A stretch of 64,000 bases of DNA from Streptomyces xylophagus (GCF_000716435.1 NZ_JNWO01000017.1:62001-126000), one strand, 5' to 3'; positions 26,854 through 36,432 are shown, counted from the stretch's first letter. Numbers and translations are program-made. The notes: generated by a model not told the origin, from the sequence alone.

Positions 26854-27376
26854 TTCCCACCGACCGGCGTTGGTGCGCCCCGTACAACACCACCGCCCGC
26901 ACCAAACACCCCACCCCCACCGTCGACAACACCGCCCGCACCACGTTCCACCCCACCCACGCACTCTCGAAGTGATCCCGCGCCACCGCCACATCCGCCG
27001 TGTCCGCGAGGTCGTTGTTCAGCGGGATGTTGAAGGCGACCGTCACCACGAAGGCCAGCGCGTACGCCGCCAACCCCGCCCACACCCACCCCCGGTACGG
27101 CGTCCCGCGTACCTGCCAGGCGGCCACCGCGGTCAGCAGCAACGCCCCCATGAAGCTGAGGAAGAACACCGGGTTCTGGATCACGTCGTTGATGTTCCGC
27201 ATGACCTCGACGAACACCCGGTCGTCGCTGCGCGCCAACGCCGGCATCACCGCGCACGCGAAGATGTAGAAGACCCCGGCGATCAGCCCCATCGAGACCG
27301 TGGCCGCACCCAGTACCCAACCCACACCTGTACCCGCACCTGTACCCGCGGCAGTCCTGTTCTCTTTCTCCGTCAT
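26828..27376 (-). CDS. DUF1772 family membrane protein
   Basis: 182 residues with four membrane segments in the pattern of DUF1772/anthrone-oxygenase-like proteins (FYIFACAVMPALAR, AFNIPLNNDLADTAD, WNVVRAVLSTVG). Residues 9-18 form a short Gly-Thr-Ala-rich tract. The C-terminus (GISPSRLAS) is encoded within the 41-bp repeat array, so its end has probably been changed by the repeat. Function unknown; membrane location expected. Confidence 0.8.
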   Translation of the reverse strand: MTEKENRTAAGTGAGTGVGWVLGAATVSMGLIAGVFYIFACAVMPALARSDDRVFVEVMRNINDVIQNPVFFLSFMGALLLTAVAAWQVRGTPYRGWVWAGLAAYALAFVVTVAFNIPLNNDLADTADVAVARDHFESAWVGWNVVRAVLSTVGVGCLVRAVVLYGAHQRRSVGISPSRLAS

Positions 27377-27545
27377 GCCCTCCAGTCAACGGACGCGGCA
27401 CGGACGCCGACATCGCCGAGACGCGCGACCGCATACGCAGCCGTCTACGCGCGCCCCGCCCGAGGGGTTCCGGCCGCGCGAGCGGGCAGGCACTGTAGAG
27501 ACATCGGTTTCCCGACCGGGGCAATCCCTAGGCGGTGACAGGCAC

Positions 27546-28139
27546 ATGGCACTGGGTTCGACCATGGCCCCGTACGAGCTGCGCTTCGACGCCGGGCGGA
27601 TCTGCCTGGATCTCCTCGCGACCACGCATCCCGAGGAACGGCTCGACTCGCCGGAGCCCCTGCGCGCGTGGATCGTCCGCTCGGGGCTCGTTCCGGCGGC
27701 CACTCCGCTCGCGCACGTCGATTCCGGCTGGCTTGTCGGGTTTCGCGAACTGCGGGGGCAGATCAGTCAGTTGGTCCGGAGCAACGCGGCCGGCGACACC
27801 CCGCCCTACGACCTCGCCCTCGCCCGCGTCAACGACCTCGCCCGCGCCGCACCCCCGGCACCCCGTGCCGTACGCGGTGAAGACGGCGCGCTGGTGCGGC
27901 AGTTGGACGGGCCGCCGGGGTGCGACGGGCTGCTCGCGGTGATCGCGCGGGACGCCGTGGAGCTGCTCACCGATCCGGTCGCGCGGGCCTCGCTGCGGGA
28001 GTGCGAGGGGGACAACTGTCCGATCGTCTACCTGGACACGTCACGGGGGCGCAGACGCCGCTGGTGCTCCAGCGAGGTGTGCGGGAACCGCGAAAGAGTG
28101 GCCCGGCATCGTCGGCGCGCGGCCCTCGCCCGAGCCTGA
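27546..28139 (+). CDS. CGNR zinc-finger / ABATE domain regulator
   Basis: 197 residues. The N-terminal half matches the ABATE stress-sensing domain (RFDAGRICLDLLAT), and the C-terminus has the CGNR zinc-binding signature (RRWCSSEVCGNRERVARHR), thought to bind DNA. The ATG at 27546 follows a purine-rich GGTGACAGG. The frame is open back to 27300, but that part overlaps the divergent DUF1772 start and looks non-coding. Confidence 0.85.
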   Translation: MALGSTMAPYELRFDAGRICLDLLATTHPEERLDSPEPLRAWIVRSGLVPAATPLAHVDSGWLVGFRELRGQISQLVRSNAAGDTPPYDLALARVNDLARAAPPAPRAVRGEDGALVRQLDGPPGCDGLLAVIARDAVELLTDPVARASLRECEGDNCPIVYLDTSRGRRRRWCSSEVCGNRERVARHRRRAALARA

Positions 28140-28179
28140 GAATCCCTTATGCGGCTTCTGTGAGGTGACGAGACGTCAA

Positions 28180-28200
28180 TTGTCGAAGTGATTTCGACAA
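28180..28200. promoter_or_regulatory. Inverted repeat upstream of the ECF sigma gene
   Basis: TTGTCGAA and TTCGACAA arms flank 5 bp. It lies 41 bp after the CGNR gene and 215 bp before the sigma start. It could be an operator or a weak terminator. The surrounding 28140-28300 stretch is relatively AT-rich, as expected for a promoter region. Confidence 0.45.
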
Positions 28201-28414
28201 CAGTGCGTTTCACTCCTCGACCGCACGGGCAGCCCGCGTGATCTTGCTGATGTGGTGGAAATGTAAAGATCGTACGGTGGGAATGTGCCCTCATGTCCCG
28301 CTCGTCACGTCAATCCGAAGAAAAGTGTCGCCTCACGTTGAACACCCGCCCACCCGCCCACGTACCTCTTGGCGAGCGACCGACTGGGGGAACCCCCGGA
28401 CACCGGAGGTGGGC

Positions 28415-28990
28415 GTGCGCAAGGATTCCGTCGTGGCCAATGAACACGCACCGAGGGCCCGACATCGCATGTCCCAGTCCTCGGAACCTGATGAGGAGCT
28501 GATGCGTGCCCTGTACCGGGAGCACGCCGGACCCTTGCTCGCCTATGTGTTGCGGCTCGTCGCCGGGGACCGGCAGCGTGCCGAGGACGTGGTGCAGGAG
28601 ACGCTCATCCGGGCCTGGAAGAACGCCGGCCAGCTCAATCGAGCGACCGGATCGGTACGACCCTGGCTTGTGACGGTGGCACGGCGCATCGTCATCGACG
28701 GTCACCGCAGCCGGCAGGCCCGGCCGCAGGAGGTGGACCCGTCGCCGCTGGAGGTCATCCCCGCGGAGGACGAGATCGACAAGGCGTTGTGGCTGATGAC
28801 ACTGTCGGACGCGCTGGACGACCTGACCCCGGCCCACCGGGAGGTGCTCGTCGAGACGTACTTCAAGGGGCGTACCGTCAATGAGGCGGCCGAGACGCTC
28901 GGTATCCCCAGCGGCACGGTGCGCTCAAGGGTGTTCTATGCCCTTCGATCGATGAAACTTGCTCTGGAGGAGCGGGGGGTGACGGCATGA
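28415..28990 (+). CDS. ECF-type RNA polymerase sigma factor
   Basis: 191 residues from the GTG at 28415, chosen because GGAGGTG lies five bases upstream; an ATG at 28469 is an alternative and the open frame extends to 28238. Region 2 (LYREHAGPLLAYVLRLV, AEDVVQETLIRAWKN) and region 4 (LTPAHREVLVETYFKGRTVNE, GIPSGTVRSRVFYALRSMK) are complete. It overlaps the anti-sigma gene by four bases (ATGA). From memory the locus corresponds to sigU in S. coelicolor; I leave the symbol blank because this was not verified. Confidence 0.93.
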   Translation: MRKDSVVANEHAPRARHRMSQSSEPDEELMRALYREHAGPLLAYVLRLVAGDRQRAEDVVQETLIRAWKNAGQLNRATGSVRPWLVTVARRIVIDGHRSRQARPQEVDPSPLEVIPAEDEIDKALWLMTLSDALDDLTPAHREVLVETYFKGRTVNEAAETLGIPSGTVRSRVFYALRSMKLALEERGVTA

Positions 28991-29790
28991 GCATTTACGG
29001 GGGATACGGAACGGGTAGTCCTGGTTCCATGCAGGGATCTCAGGGCTCGAACGAACACGAGACCGTCGGCGCCTACGCCCTCGGGATTCTCGATGACGCC
29101 GAAGCAACCGCTTTCGAGGCCCATCTCGCCACCTGTGAATGGTGCGCCCAGCAGCTCGACGAGCTGGCCGGGATGGAACCGATGCTGGCGGCGCTCGCGG
29201 ATCTGCCGGGCTCCGGCACTCCCGCGATCGGCGAGTCCCTGTCCGCGAAGCCCAGCCCACGGCTGGTGGAGCGGCTGGTGGACGACGTCGGTGACCGTCG
29301 GGCCCTGAAGCGGCGGCGCAGCTTCTACATGATCGCCGCGGCTGCCGCACTGATCATCGCGGGACCGCTGGCCGTCATCGCGGCCAACGGCGGCGACGGC
29401 ACGGGTCAGAAGGGTTCGGTGGCGGTGGGCACCGCCAAGGACACCTTCGAAACTCTGTCCGACAAGGTCACGAACACGGACAAGACCACCAAGGTCACCG
29501 CGACCGTGGCGATGTCCAAGAAGGACTGGGGCACCCTCGGGGTCGTGGAGCTCAGCAACGTCAAGGGCCCCCTGAAGTGCTCCCTGATCGCGGTCGGCAA
29601 GAACGGCGAGCGCGAGACGATGAGCTCCTGGGCGGTCCCGGCCTGGGGTTACGGCATCGCGAACGCCACGAAGGCCGAGGCCAAGGCACCGCTCTACGCC
29701 CAGGGCGGAGCGGCCCTCACGCCCAACCAGATCGACCACTTCGAGGTCATGACCTTCGACGGCAAGAAGCTCGTGGAAGTGGACGCGTAA
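28987..29790 (+). CDS. Membrane-bound zinc anti-sigma factor
   Basis: 267 residues. The cytoplasmic anti-sigma domain has the zinc motif: His in NEHETVGAYALG, then HLATCEWC. One membrane helix (FYMIAAAAALIIAGPLAVIA, about 116-135) precedes an external domain of about 130 residues that should act as the sensor. It is translationally coupled to the sigma factor gene it presumably holds inactive. Confidence 0.92.
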   Translation: MSIYGGYGTGSPGSMQGSQGSNEHETVGAYALGILDDAEATAFEAHLATCEWCAQQLDELAGMEPMLAALADLPGSGTPAIGESLSAKPSPRLVERLVDDVGDRRALKRRRSFYMIAAAAALIIAGPLAVIAANGGDGTGQKGSVAVGTAKDTFETLSDKVTNTDKTTKVTATVAMSKKDWGTLGVVELSNVKGPLKCSLIAVGKNGERETMSSWAVPAWGYGIANATKAEAKAPLYAQGGAALTPNQIDHFEVMTFDGKKLVEVDA

Positions 29791-29811
29791 CAACTGGTCG
29801 ACTCGCTCGGT

Positions 29812-29847
29812 GGGGCCCGGAACGCGCAGGTGCGCGAACCGGGCCCC
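29812..29847 (+). terminator. Terminator after the sigma/anti-sigma operon
   Basis: GGGGCCCGG (29812-29820) pairs with CCGGGCCCC (29839-29847), with a further GCGC/GCGC pairing inside the loop. TCTTT follows. Confidence 0.75.
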
Positions 29848-29942
29848 GCGTCTTTGTCAAGATCCACCGGGCGGGCCCCTCGCTACAGAGGCTTTCTTTC
29901 GCGTACGGTTGACGGCTGCCCAGCACGTCAGAAGGGGGCCCG

Positions 29943-32255
29943 GTGGCCGCACAGGCTCAACAGGAGACCGCGCTCGACACGGTGTCCGACAAATCCGCCC
30001 AGGATTCGCTACGGGACCGGGAGATCAGCGTCGAACAGGCACACCTGGACCGGGTGTACCGACGCCTTGAGGAGAAGATCCACGAGGCCGAGTTCCTCAT
30101 GAACGACGCGGCCAAGCGCGGCCAGGTCGGCACACCCGGCGCGCTCGCCGAACGGGACGCGCAGGTGTTCCGCGCCGGTATCCACCTCAACCGGCTCAAC
30201 AACGAGTTCGAGGACTTTCTCTTCGGCAGGATCGATCTGCTGCTCGGCAAGGACGGCAAGAAGGGACCCGACGGCGCCTACACCGCCGTGGAGCCCGCCG
30301 AAGGCGCCGTGCGGGACGACCAGACCGCCGACATCGCCGAGACCCTCCACATCGGCCGTATCGGGGTCCTGGACTCCGAGTACGCGCCGCTGGTCATCGA
30401 CTGGAGAGCGCCCGCAGCGGCGCCTTTCTACCGGTCGACGCCGGTCGACCCCGGGCGGGTCGTACGGCGCCGGGTCATCCGCTCCAAGGGGCGCAGGGTG
30501 CTGGGGGTCGAGGACGACCTCATGCGTCCCGAGCTGACAGCCCGCCTCGACGGCGACCAGCTGGCCGTCATCGGCGACGGCGCCCTGATGGCCGCGCTCG
30601 GCCAGGCCCGCAGCCACACCATGCGCGACATCGTGGCGTCGATCCAGGCCGAGCAGGACCTGGTGATCCGCGCCCCCGCCGCCTCCGTGACGTACGTCGA
30701 GGGCGGCCCGGGGACCGGCAAGACGGCCGTCGCGCTGCACCGCGCCGCCTATCTGCTCTACCAGGACCGGCGCCGGTACGCGGGCGGCATCCTCATCGTC
30801 TCGCCGACCCCGCTGCTGGTGGCGTACACCGAGGGCGTCCTGCCGTCCCTCGGCGAGGAGGGCCAGGTCGCCATCCGGGCCATCGGCTCGCTCGTCGACG
30901 GCGCCGAGGCCACCCTGTACGACTCCCCGGCCGTGGCCCGCGCCAAGGGGTCGTACCGCATGCTCCGGGTGCTGCGGAAGGCCGCGCGCGGGGCCTTGGA
31001 GCTGAACGATTCGCCGAGCCGGCTCAGGGTGGTCGCGTTCGGTCGTCGCCTCGAATTGGAGGCCGCCGACCTGGAGCGCGTCCGGCAGAGCGCCCTCAGC
31101 GGTACGGCACCCGTCAACATGCTGCGCCCGCGCGCCCGCAAGCTCCTCCTGGACGCCTTGTGGGAGCGCTCTGGTTCGGCCGGCCGGCACACCGACCCCG
31201 AACTCGCCGCCGAACTGCGCTCGTCCTTCGACGAGGACATCGCGAGCGAGGACGACTTCATCGCGTTCCTCGACGCCTGGTGGCCCGAACTCACCCCGCG
31301 CGCCGTCCTGCAGTCGATGTCCGACGAACGGAAGCTCGGCCGCTGGGCCCGCCGCATCCTCAACCCCGGCGAGGTCCGCAGGGTCGCCCGCGCCCTGAAG
31401 CGGGACGGACTCTCCGTACACGACGTGGCGATCCTCGACGAACTCCAGGCGATCCTCGGCACCCCGGCCCGCCCCCGCAAGCGGCGCGACCTGGACCCGC
31501 TGGACCAGCTCACCGGCCTCGAGGAGCTGATGCCCGTACGCGAGGAGTCGCAGCGCGAACGGGCCGAGCGGCTCGCCCAGGAGCGCACCGAGTACGCCCA
31601 CGTCATCGTCGACGAGGCCCAGGACCTCACCCCGATGCAGTGGCGCATGGTCGGCCGCCGCGGTAGGCACGCCACCTGGACGGTCGTCGGCGACCCGGCC
31701 CAGTCCTCCTGGTCCGACCCCGACGAGGCCGCCGAGGCCCGCGACGAGGCCCTCGGCTCCCGCCCCCGCCGCCGCTTCACCCTCACGGTCAACTACCGCA
31801 ACCCGGCCGAGATCGCGGAACTGGCGGCGAAGGTCCTGGCGTTGGCCATGCCCGGCTCGGAGTCCCCGTCCGCGGTCCGCTCGACCGGCGTGAAGCCGCA
31901 CTTCGCCGTCGTACGGAACTCCCTCTCCGAGTCGGTCCGCGCGGAGGCCGCACGGCTGCTCGACCGGGTCGACGGCACCGTCGGCGTGGTCGTCGCCATG
32001 AACCGCCGCGAGGAGGCCCGCCGTTGGCTCACAGGCCTCGGCGACCGGGTCGTAGCCCTCGGCAGCCTGGAGGCCAAGGGGCTCGAGTACGACGCGACCG
32101 TCGTCGTATCGCCCGCGGAGATCGCCGACGAGTCGCCCGCCGGACTGCGGGTCCTCTACGTCGCTCTCACCCGCGCGACCCAGCAGCTGACGGTCGTCTC
32201 CGCCGAGCGGGACGAGCCGGACGCGAACGGGGTGCCGGATCTTCTCAGGGACTGA
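29943..32255 (+). CDS. HelD-like UvrD/Rep-family ATPase (RNA polymerase recycling factor)
   Basis: 770 residues from GTG. The N-terminal helical arm (residues 25-105, QAHLDRVYRRLEEKIHEAE) is followed by a superfamily 1 motor with Walker A GGPGTGKTA and Walker B VIVDEAQDLTPMQW. The long arm and the gap between motor halves are typical of HelD, which pries nucleic acid off stalled RNA polymerase and can confer rifamycin tolerance (HelR). I see no rifamycin-associated element in the promoter. It is read as a single gene between two terminators. Confidence 0.85.
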   Translation: MAAQAQQETALDTVSDKSAQDSLRDREISVEQAHLDRVYRRLEEKIHEAEFLMNDAAKRGQVGTPGALAERDAQVFRAGIHLNRLNNEFEDFLFGRIDLLLGKDGKKGPDGAYTAVEPAEGAVRDDQTADIAETLHIGRIGVLDSEYAPLVIDWRAPAAAPFYRSTPVDPGRVVRRRVIRSKGRRVLGVEDDLMRPELTARLDGDQLAVIGDGALMAALGQARSHTMRDIVASIQAEQDLVIRAPAASVTYVEGGPGTGKTAVALHRAAYLLYQDRRRYAGGILIVSPTPLLVAYTEGVLPSLGEEGQVAIRAIGSLVDGAEATLYDSPAVARAKGSYRMLRVLRKAARGALELNDSPSRLRVVAFGRRLELEAADLERVRQSALSGTAPVNMLRPRARKLLLDALWERSGSAGRHTDPELAAELRSSFDEDIASEDDFIAFLDAWWPELTPRAVLQSMSDERKLGRWARRILNPGEVRRVARALKRDGLSVHDVAILDELQAILGTPARPRKRRDLDPLDQLTGLEELMPVREESQRERAERLAQERTEYAHVIVDEAQDLTPMQWRMVGRRGRHATWTVVGDPAQSSWSDPDEAAEARDEALGSRPRRRFTLTVNYRNPAEIAELAAKVLALAMPGSESPSAVRSTGVKPHFAVVRNSLSESVRAEAARLLDRVDGTVGVVVAMNRREEARRWLTGLGDRVVALGSLEAKGLEYDATVVVSPAEIADESPAGLRVLYVALTRATQQLTVVSAERDEPDANGVPDLLRD

Positions 32256-32323
32256 TCGCGGGGTGCTTTATATGAACTCTCGGGATGGGAATGGCCTTAC
32301 GGGATCTGTTTGTTAGCCTGGGT

Positions 32324-32426
32324 GTGACACCGGCCCGATCCAAGCCCCCGGGCCCAACCTTCGTCGCTTAGAGCGACCACTTGCCGCGAGGCGAGCATGG
32401 CGGGTCGGTGTCACTTGAACGACAGG
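32324..32426 (+). ncRNA. Candidate structured RNA upstream of malic enzyme
   Basis: GTGACACCGGCCCG (32324-32337) pairs with CGGGTCGGTGTCAC (32401-32414): 14 pairs with one G-U. The enclosed loop holds a 6-bp hairpin GTCGCT/AGCGAC (32363-32377), a 6-bp hairpin CTTGCC/GGCGAG closed by the GNRA tetraloop GCGA (32380-32395), and a C-rich hairpin near 32344. A TAGCCT box precedes it at 32314-32319, and a strong terminator follows. It could be a stand-alone small RNA or a riboswitch/attenuator for malic enzyme. It matches no class I can name. Confidence 0.6.
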
Positions 32427-32466
32427 AGAGGCCCGCGTCACGGAAAAGTGACGCGGGCCTCTTCTT
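32427..32466 (+). terminator. Strong intrinsic terminator after the candidate RNA
   Basis: A perfect 15-bp stem (32427-32441 with 32448-32462) with loop GGAAAA is followed by TCTT. It lies 129 bp before the malic enzyme ATG. Its GTGAC strand could also pair with the GTCAC end of the upstream stem, which would allow switching. Confidence 0.88.
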
Positions 32467-32594
32467 GTGGTGAACCGCTGTGAATGGCCGCGAACAAAAC
32501 GTTCGCAATCGGGGGCGGCTAACGCCTACCGGGCAGTAGGTGCGACCATCGGAGCGCGTACTCAGCTCAACGGTGAAAGCAGAGGAAGTCGGCC

Positions 32595-34034
32595 ATGGCT
32601 ACGGCGCCCAGCGTCTCCTACTCGATCACGGTCCGTCTGGAGGTGCCCGCGAGCGGAACCGCGGTCTCCCAGATCACCACGGCCGTGGAGTCCCACGGAG
32701 GCTCGGTGACCGGCCTCGACGTGACCGCCTCCGGCCACGAGAAGCTCCGGATCGACGTCACCATCGCGGCGTCCTCCACGGCCCACGCCGACGAGATCGT
32801 CCAGCAGCTGCGCGGCATCGAGGGCGTCACCCTCGGCAAGGTCTCCGACCGTACGTTCCTCATGCACCTCGGCGGCAAGATCGAGATGCAGTCCAAGCAC
32901 CCGATCCGCAACCGTGACGACCTCTCCATGATCTACACCCCGGGTGTCGCCCGCGTGTGCATGGCGATCGCGGAGAACCCCGAGGACGCGCGCCGCCTCA
33001 CCATCAAGCGCAACTCCGTCGCGGTCGTCACCGACGGCTCGGCCGTGCTCGGCCTCGGCAACATCGGCCCGATGGCCGCGCTGCCGGTCATGGAGGGCAA
33101 GGCGGCCCTGTTCAAGCGGTTCGCCGGGATCGACGCCTGGCCGCTGTGCCTGGACACCCAGGACACCGACGAGATCGTCGCGATCGTCAAGGCGATCGCC
33201 CCGGGCTTCGCCGGCATCAACCTGGAGGACATCTCCGCGCCGCGCTGCTTCGAGATCGAGGCCCGGCTGCGTGAGGCCCTCGACATCCCCGTCTTCCACG
33301 ACGACCAGCACGGCACCGCGATCGTGGTGCTCGCCGCGCTGACGAACGCGCTGCGGGTCGCAGGCAAGGGCATCGGTGACATCCGGGTCGTCATGTCCGG
33401 CGCGGGCGCGGCCGGTACGGCCATCCTCAAGCTGCTGCTCGCCGCCGGCGTCAAGAACGCGGTTGTCGCCGACATCCACGGGGTCGTACACGCCGACCGC
33501 GAGGACCTGGTCGACGCTAAGCCCGACTCGCCGCTGCGCTGGATCGCCGACAACACCAACGTCGAGGGCCTCACGGGCACGCTGAAGGAGGCCGTGCGCG
33601 GCGCCGACGTCTTCGTCGGTGTCTCCGCCCCGAACGTCCTCGACGGCGACGACGTGGCCGCGATGGCCGAGGGTGCGATCGTGTTCGCGCTCGCGAACCC
33701 CGACCCCGAGGTCGACCCCACAATCGCCCGTCAGACGGCGGCTGTTGTGGCCACCGGCCGCTCGGACTTCCCGAACCAGATCAACAACGTGCTGGTCTTC
33801 CCGGGTGTCTTCCGCGGTCTGCTGGACGCGCAGTCCCGCACCGTCAACACCGAGATGATGCTCGCCGCGGCGAGCGCACTCGCGAACGTGGTGTCCGAGG
33901 ACGAGCTGAACGCGAACTACATCATCCCGAGCGTCTTCAACGACAAGGTCGCCGGAGCGGTCGCGGGCGCGGTGCGTGACGCGGCGAAGGCGGCGGGAGC
34001 GGCGGCGGCCTCGACGGGCACCTCCGCGTCGTAG
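32595..34034 (+). CDS. NAD(P)-dependent malic enzyme with N-terminal ACT domain
   Basis: 479 residues. An ACT-like domain (about residues 8-80) precedes the malic enzyme catalytic domain ([45 protein letters not shown]) and the NAD-binding domain ([16 protein letters not shown]). It converts malate to pyruvate and CO2, linking the TCA cycle to acetyl-CoA supply. An SD-like AGAGGAAG lies upstream of the ATG. The ACT domain suggests allosteric control by a small ligand. Confidence 0.93.
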   Translation: MATAPSVSYSITVRLEVPASGTAVSQITTAVESHGGSVTGLDVTASGHEKLRIDVTIAASSTAHADEIVQQLRGIEGVTLGKVSDRTFLMHLGGKIEMQSKHPIRNRDDLSMIYTPGVARVCMAIAENPEDARRLTIKRNSVAVVTDGSAVLGLGNIGPMAALPVMEGKAALFKRFAGIDAWPLCLDTQDTDEIVAIVKAIAPGFAGINLEDISAPRCFEIEARLREALDIPVFHDDQHGTAIVVLAALTNALRVAGKGIGDIRVVMSGAGAAGTAILKLLLAAGVKNAVVADIHGVVHADREDLVDAKPDSPLRWIADNTNVEGLTGTLKEAVRGADVFVGVSAPNVLDGDDVAAMAEGAIVFALANPDPEVDPTIARQTAAVVATGRSDFPNQINNVLVFPGVFRGLLDAQSRTVNTEMMLAAASALANVVSEDELNANYIIPSVFNDKVAGAVAGAVRDAAKAAGAAAASTGTSAS

Positions 34035-34451
34035 ACCCGTCCTGGCCCCTCGGACGGCGGGTGTGTTGCGGCTGTGAGGATCGCCACGGCCGCCGACACA
34101 CCGGCGCGTCGCGGAACCCGGGGCCTTCGGTGGCCGTTTATCGTGGCGGCCAGGTTTCGGGCCTTCCAGGCCCGGCCCGACGCTGCCGGGAGCGGACGGA
34201 ACGTCACCACACTGAGACGGTGGCGCTTTTCGTGTGACTCCCAGGGGTGTTCTCGCGACTCCTACGGGTGCCGGATTGGCTTTCCCGCCGCAGGTAGGGG
34301 CAGGATGCGTCTTCGGGCGCGAGGGTCTGGACGACGGACCCGGGTCCGGGGACTCACCGAGGACCCTGGCAGCATCGGCATCACCGTGCCCGATATGCGG
34401 CTCCGCCGCGTGGCACGCCTCAAACGGCAAGAAGAACACGGGAGTAACAAC
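34035..34451. promoter_or_regulatory. 417-bp region before hup with a phased direct repeat
   Basis: No gene is supported here. GACTCC(C/T)A(G/C)GGGTG occurs at 34237-34250 and 34258-34271, a 21-bp period or two helical turns, about 180-215 bp upstream of hup. A CCACACTGAGACGGTGG hairpin followed by CGCTTTT (34208-34231) may be a weak terminator for malic enzyme. Confidence 0.4.
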
Positions 34452-34733
34452 ATGAACCGCAGTGAGCTGGTGGCCGCGCTGGCCGACCGTGCCGAGGTGA
34501 CCCGCAAGGACGCCGACGCCGTTCTGGCCGCGTTCGCCGAGACCGTCGGCGAGATCGTCTCCAAGGGCGACGAGAAGGTCACCATCCCCGGCTTCCTGAC
34601 CTTCGAGCGCACCCACCGTGCCGCTCGCACCGCGCGCAACCCGCAGACCGGCGACCCGATCAACATCCCCGCCGGTTACAGCGTCAAGGTGTCCGCGGGC
34701 AGCAAGCTCAAGGAAGCCGCCAAGGGTAAGTAG
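34452..34733 (+). CDS. hup: HU family nucleoid-associated protein
   Basis: 93 residues, full HU length. The fold signature is intact (MNRSELVAALADRAEVTRKD; the DNA-clamping arm GFLTFERTHRAARTARNPQTG). It bends and compacts DNA as a dimer. There is no Lys/Ala-rich tail, so it is the short HupA-type form rather than the tailed HupS. GGGAG lies at good spacing upstream of the ATG. It is convergent with murA across a shared terminator. Confidence 0.95.
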   Translation: MNRSELVAALADRAEVTRKDADAVLAAFAETVGEIVSKGDEKVTIPGFLTFERTHRAARTARNPQTGDPINIPAGYSVKVSAGSKLKEAAKGK

Positions 34734-34780
34734 TCCTTCGCGTACGCGACGGGATTGCGTACGAGGCTCAAGTAACGCGA

Positions 34781-34815
34781 ATGGGGCGGCCACCCGGTCA
34801 GGGTGGCCGCCCCAT
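34781..34815. terminator. Bidirectional terminator between hup and murA
   Basis: A perfect 15-bp stem (34781-34795 with 34801-34815) with a 5-nt loop is placed between convergent genes. Confidence 0.85.
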
Positions 34816-34833
34816 CGTCGTACGTACGACTGC

Positions 34834-36180
34834 TTATCCGAGCGCCTTGCCCGGCAACTCCACCTTCGCGCCCAGCTCCACGAGCTTCTCCATGAAGTTC
34901 TCGTAGCCGCGGTTGATGAGGTCGATGCCGTGGACGCGGGACGTGCCCTGGGCCGCCAGCGCCGCGATGAGGTACGAGAAGCCGCCGCGGAGGTCGGGGA
35001 TGACCAGGTCGGCGCCCTGGAGGCGGGTCGGGCCCGAGACGACCGCCGAGTGGAGGAAGTTGCGCTGGCCGAAGCGGCAGTGGGAGCCGCCGAGGCACTC
35101 GCGGTAGAGCTGGATGTGCGCGCCCATCTGGTTGAGCGCGGAGGTGAAGCCGAGCCGGGACTCGTAGACCGTCTCGTGGACGATGGAGAGGCCGGTCGCC
35201 TGCGTGAGGGCGACGACGAGCGGCTGCTGCCAGTCCGTCTGGAAGCCGGGGTGCACGTCCGTCTCGAGCGCGATGGACTTCAACTGGCCGCCGGGGTGCC
35301 AGAAGCGGATGCCCTCGTCGTCGATCGCGAAGGCACCGCCCACCTTCCGGTAGGTGTTGAGGAACGTCATCATCGAGCGCTGCTGCGCGCCGCGGACGTA
35401 GATGTTGCCCTCGGTCGCCAGCGCCGCCGACGCCCAGGACGCGGCCTCCAGGCGGTCCGGGAGGGCCGCGTGGGTGTAGCCGCCGAGCGAGTCCACACCG
35501 GTGATGCGGATCGTGCGGTCGGTGTCCATGGCGATGATCGCGCCCATCTTCTGCAGTACGCAGATGAGGTCCTCGATCTCCGGTTCCACGGCCGCGTTGG
35601 CGAGTTCGGTGACACCCTCCGCCAACACCGCGGTCAGCAGCACCTGCTCGGTCGCGCCGACGGACGGGTACGGCAGCTGGATCTTCGTACCGCGCAGCCG
35701 CTGCGGCGCCTCCAGGTACTGGCCGTCCGCCCGCTTCTCGATCTTCGCGCCGAACTGCCGCAGCACCTCGAAGTGGAAGTCGATCGGCCGGCCGCCGATG
35801 TCACAGCCGCCGAGCCCCGGGATGAACGCGTGCCCGAGCCGGTGCAGGAGCGGACCGCAGAACAGGATCGGGATGCGCGACGAGCCCGCGTGGGCATCGA
35901 TGTCAGCGACGTTGGCGCTCTCGACGTGCGACGGATCGAGCACCAGCTCGCCCGGCTCCTCACCCGGACGGACCGTCACCCCGTGCAGTTGCAGCAGTCC
36001 GCGTACGACCCGAACGTCTCGGATGTCCGGTACGTTGCGCAGTCGACTTGGCTCACTGCCCAGCAGGGCGGCGACCATGGCCTTGGGTACGAGGTTCTTC
36101 GCACCGCGGACACGGATCTCGCCCTCCAGCGGGGTTCCGCCGTGGACAAGCAGTACGTCGTCTGAGCCGTTGACGGTCAT
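34834..36180 (-). CDS. murA: UDP-N-acetylglucosamine 1-carboxyvinyltransferase
   Basis: 448 residues. It catalyses the first committed step of peptidoglycan synthesis, adding enolpyruvate to UDP-GlcNAc. The N-terminal KN motif (RGAKNLVPKAMVAALL) and the catalytic loop (GGCDIGGRPIDFH) are visible. The Cys in this loop aligns with E. coli Cys115, the fosfomycin target, whereas mycobacteria carry Asp there. It therefore predicts a fosfomycin-sensitive enzyme unless another copy exists. A 252-bp region separates its start from the divergent yqgE gene. Confidence 0.95.
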   Translation of the reverse strand: MTVNGSDDVLLVHGGTPLEGEIRVRGAKNLVPKAMVAALLGSEPSRLRNVPDIRDVRVVRGLLQLHGVTVRPGEEPGELVLDPSHVESANVADIDAHAGSSRIPILFCGPLLHRLGHAFIPGLGGCDIGGRPIDFHFEVLRQFGAKIEKRADGQYLEAPQRLRGTKIQLPYPSVGATEQVLLTAVLAEGVTELANAAVEPEIEDLICVLQKMGAIIAMDTDRTIRITGVDSLGGYTHAALPDRLEAASWASAALATEGNIYVRGAQQRSMMTFLNTYRKVGGAFAIDDEGIRFWHPGGQLKSIALETDVHPGFQTDWQQPLVVALTQATGLSIVHETVYESRLGFTSALNQMGAHIQLYRECLGGSHCRFGQRNFLHSAVVSGPTRLQGADLVIPDLRGGFSYLIAALAAQGTSRVHGIDLINRGYENFMEKLVELGAKVELPGKALG

Positions 36181-36432
36181 GAATCTCGCGTTCCGTGGAG
36201 TTGGTCAGGGGCCGAAGAGACAGAGTAATCGCCGCCCACCCCCCTCCAGTAAGCCCAAGGACCACCCAGCCACGTCATAGCTGTGTCACAACACGAACCG
36301 TTCTCAATCGGGCACATGGGGTCACCGGGCGAGGGTGTGCGCGTCGGACGCTTCGGTGCGCCCTGAGCTGCGTTCACTCAGGTACCCGCATTGCCTCCCC
36401 CTTCACGGGGAAGATGCGGGATCATGTCTGGC

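Noticed and set aside
23835..27524. Minus-strand open frame of 1229 codons
   Set aside because: It runs antisense to narK and hemD, which have clear homologue motifs. Its translation is low-complexity Arg/Gly/Glu, typical of GC-rich shadow frames.
29860..29943. Rifamycin-associated element before the HelD-like gene
   Set aside because: No GGGGCTTGC-type inverted repeat is present in the short promoter region.
32324..32426. 6C RNA or ydaO-type riboswitch
   Set aside because: The paired two-hairpin poly-C loops of 6C and the conserved ydaO core were not seen, so I leave the RNA unclassified.
32562..34793. 743-codon minus-strand frame opposite malic enzyme
   Set aside because: Antisense shadow of a clear malic enzyme and HU gene; Asp/Gly/Arg-rich with no motif.
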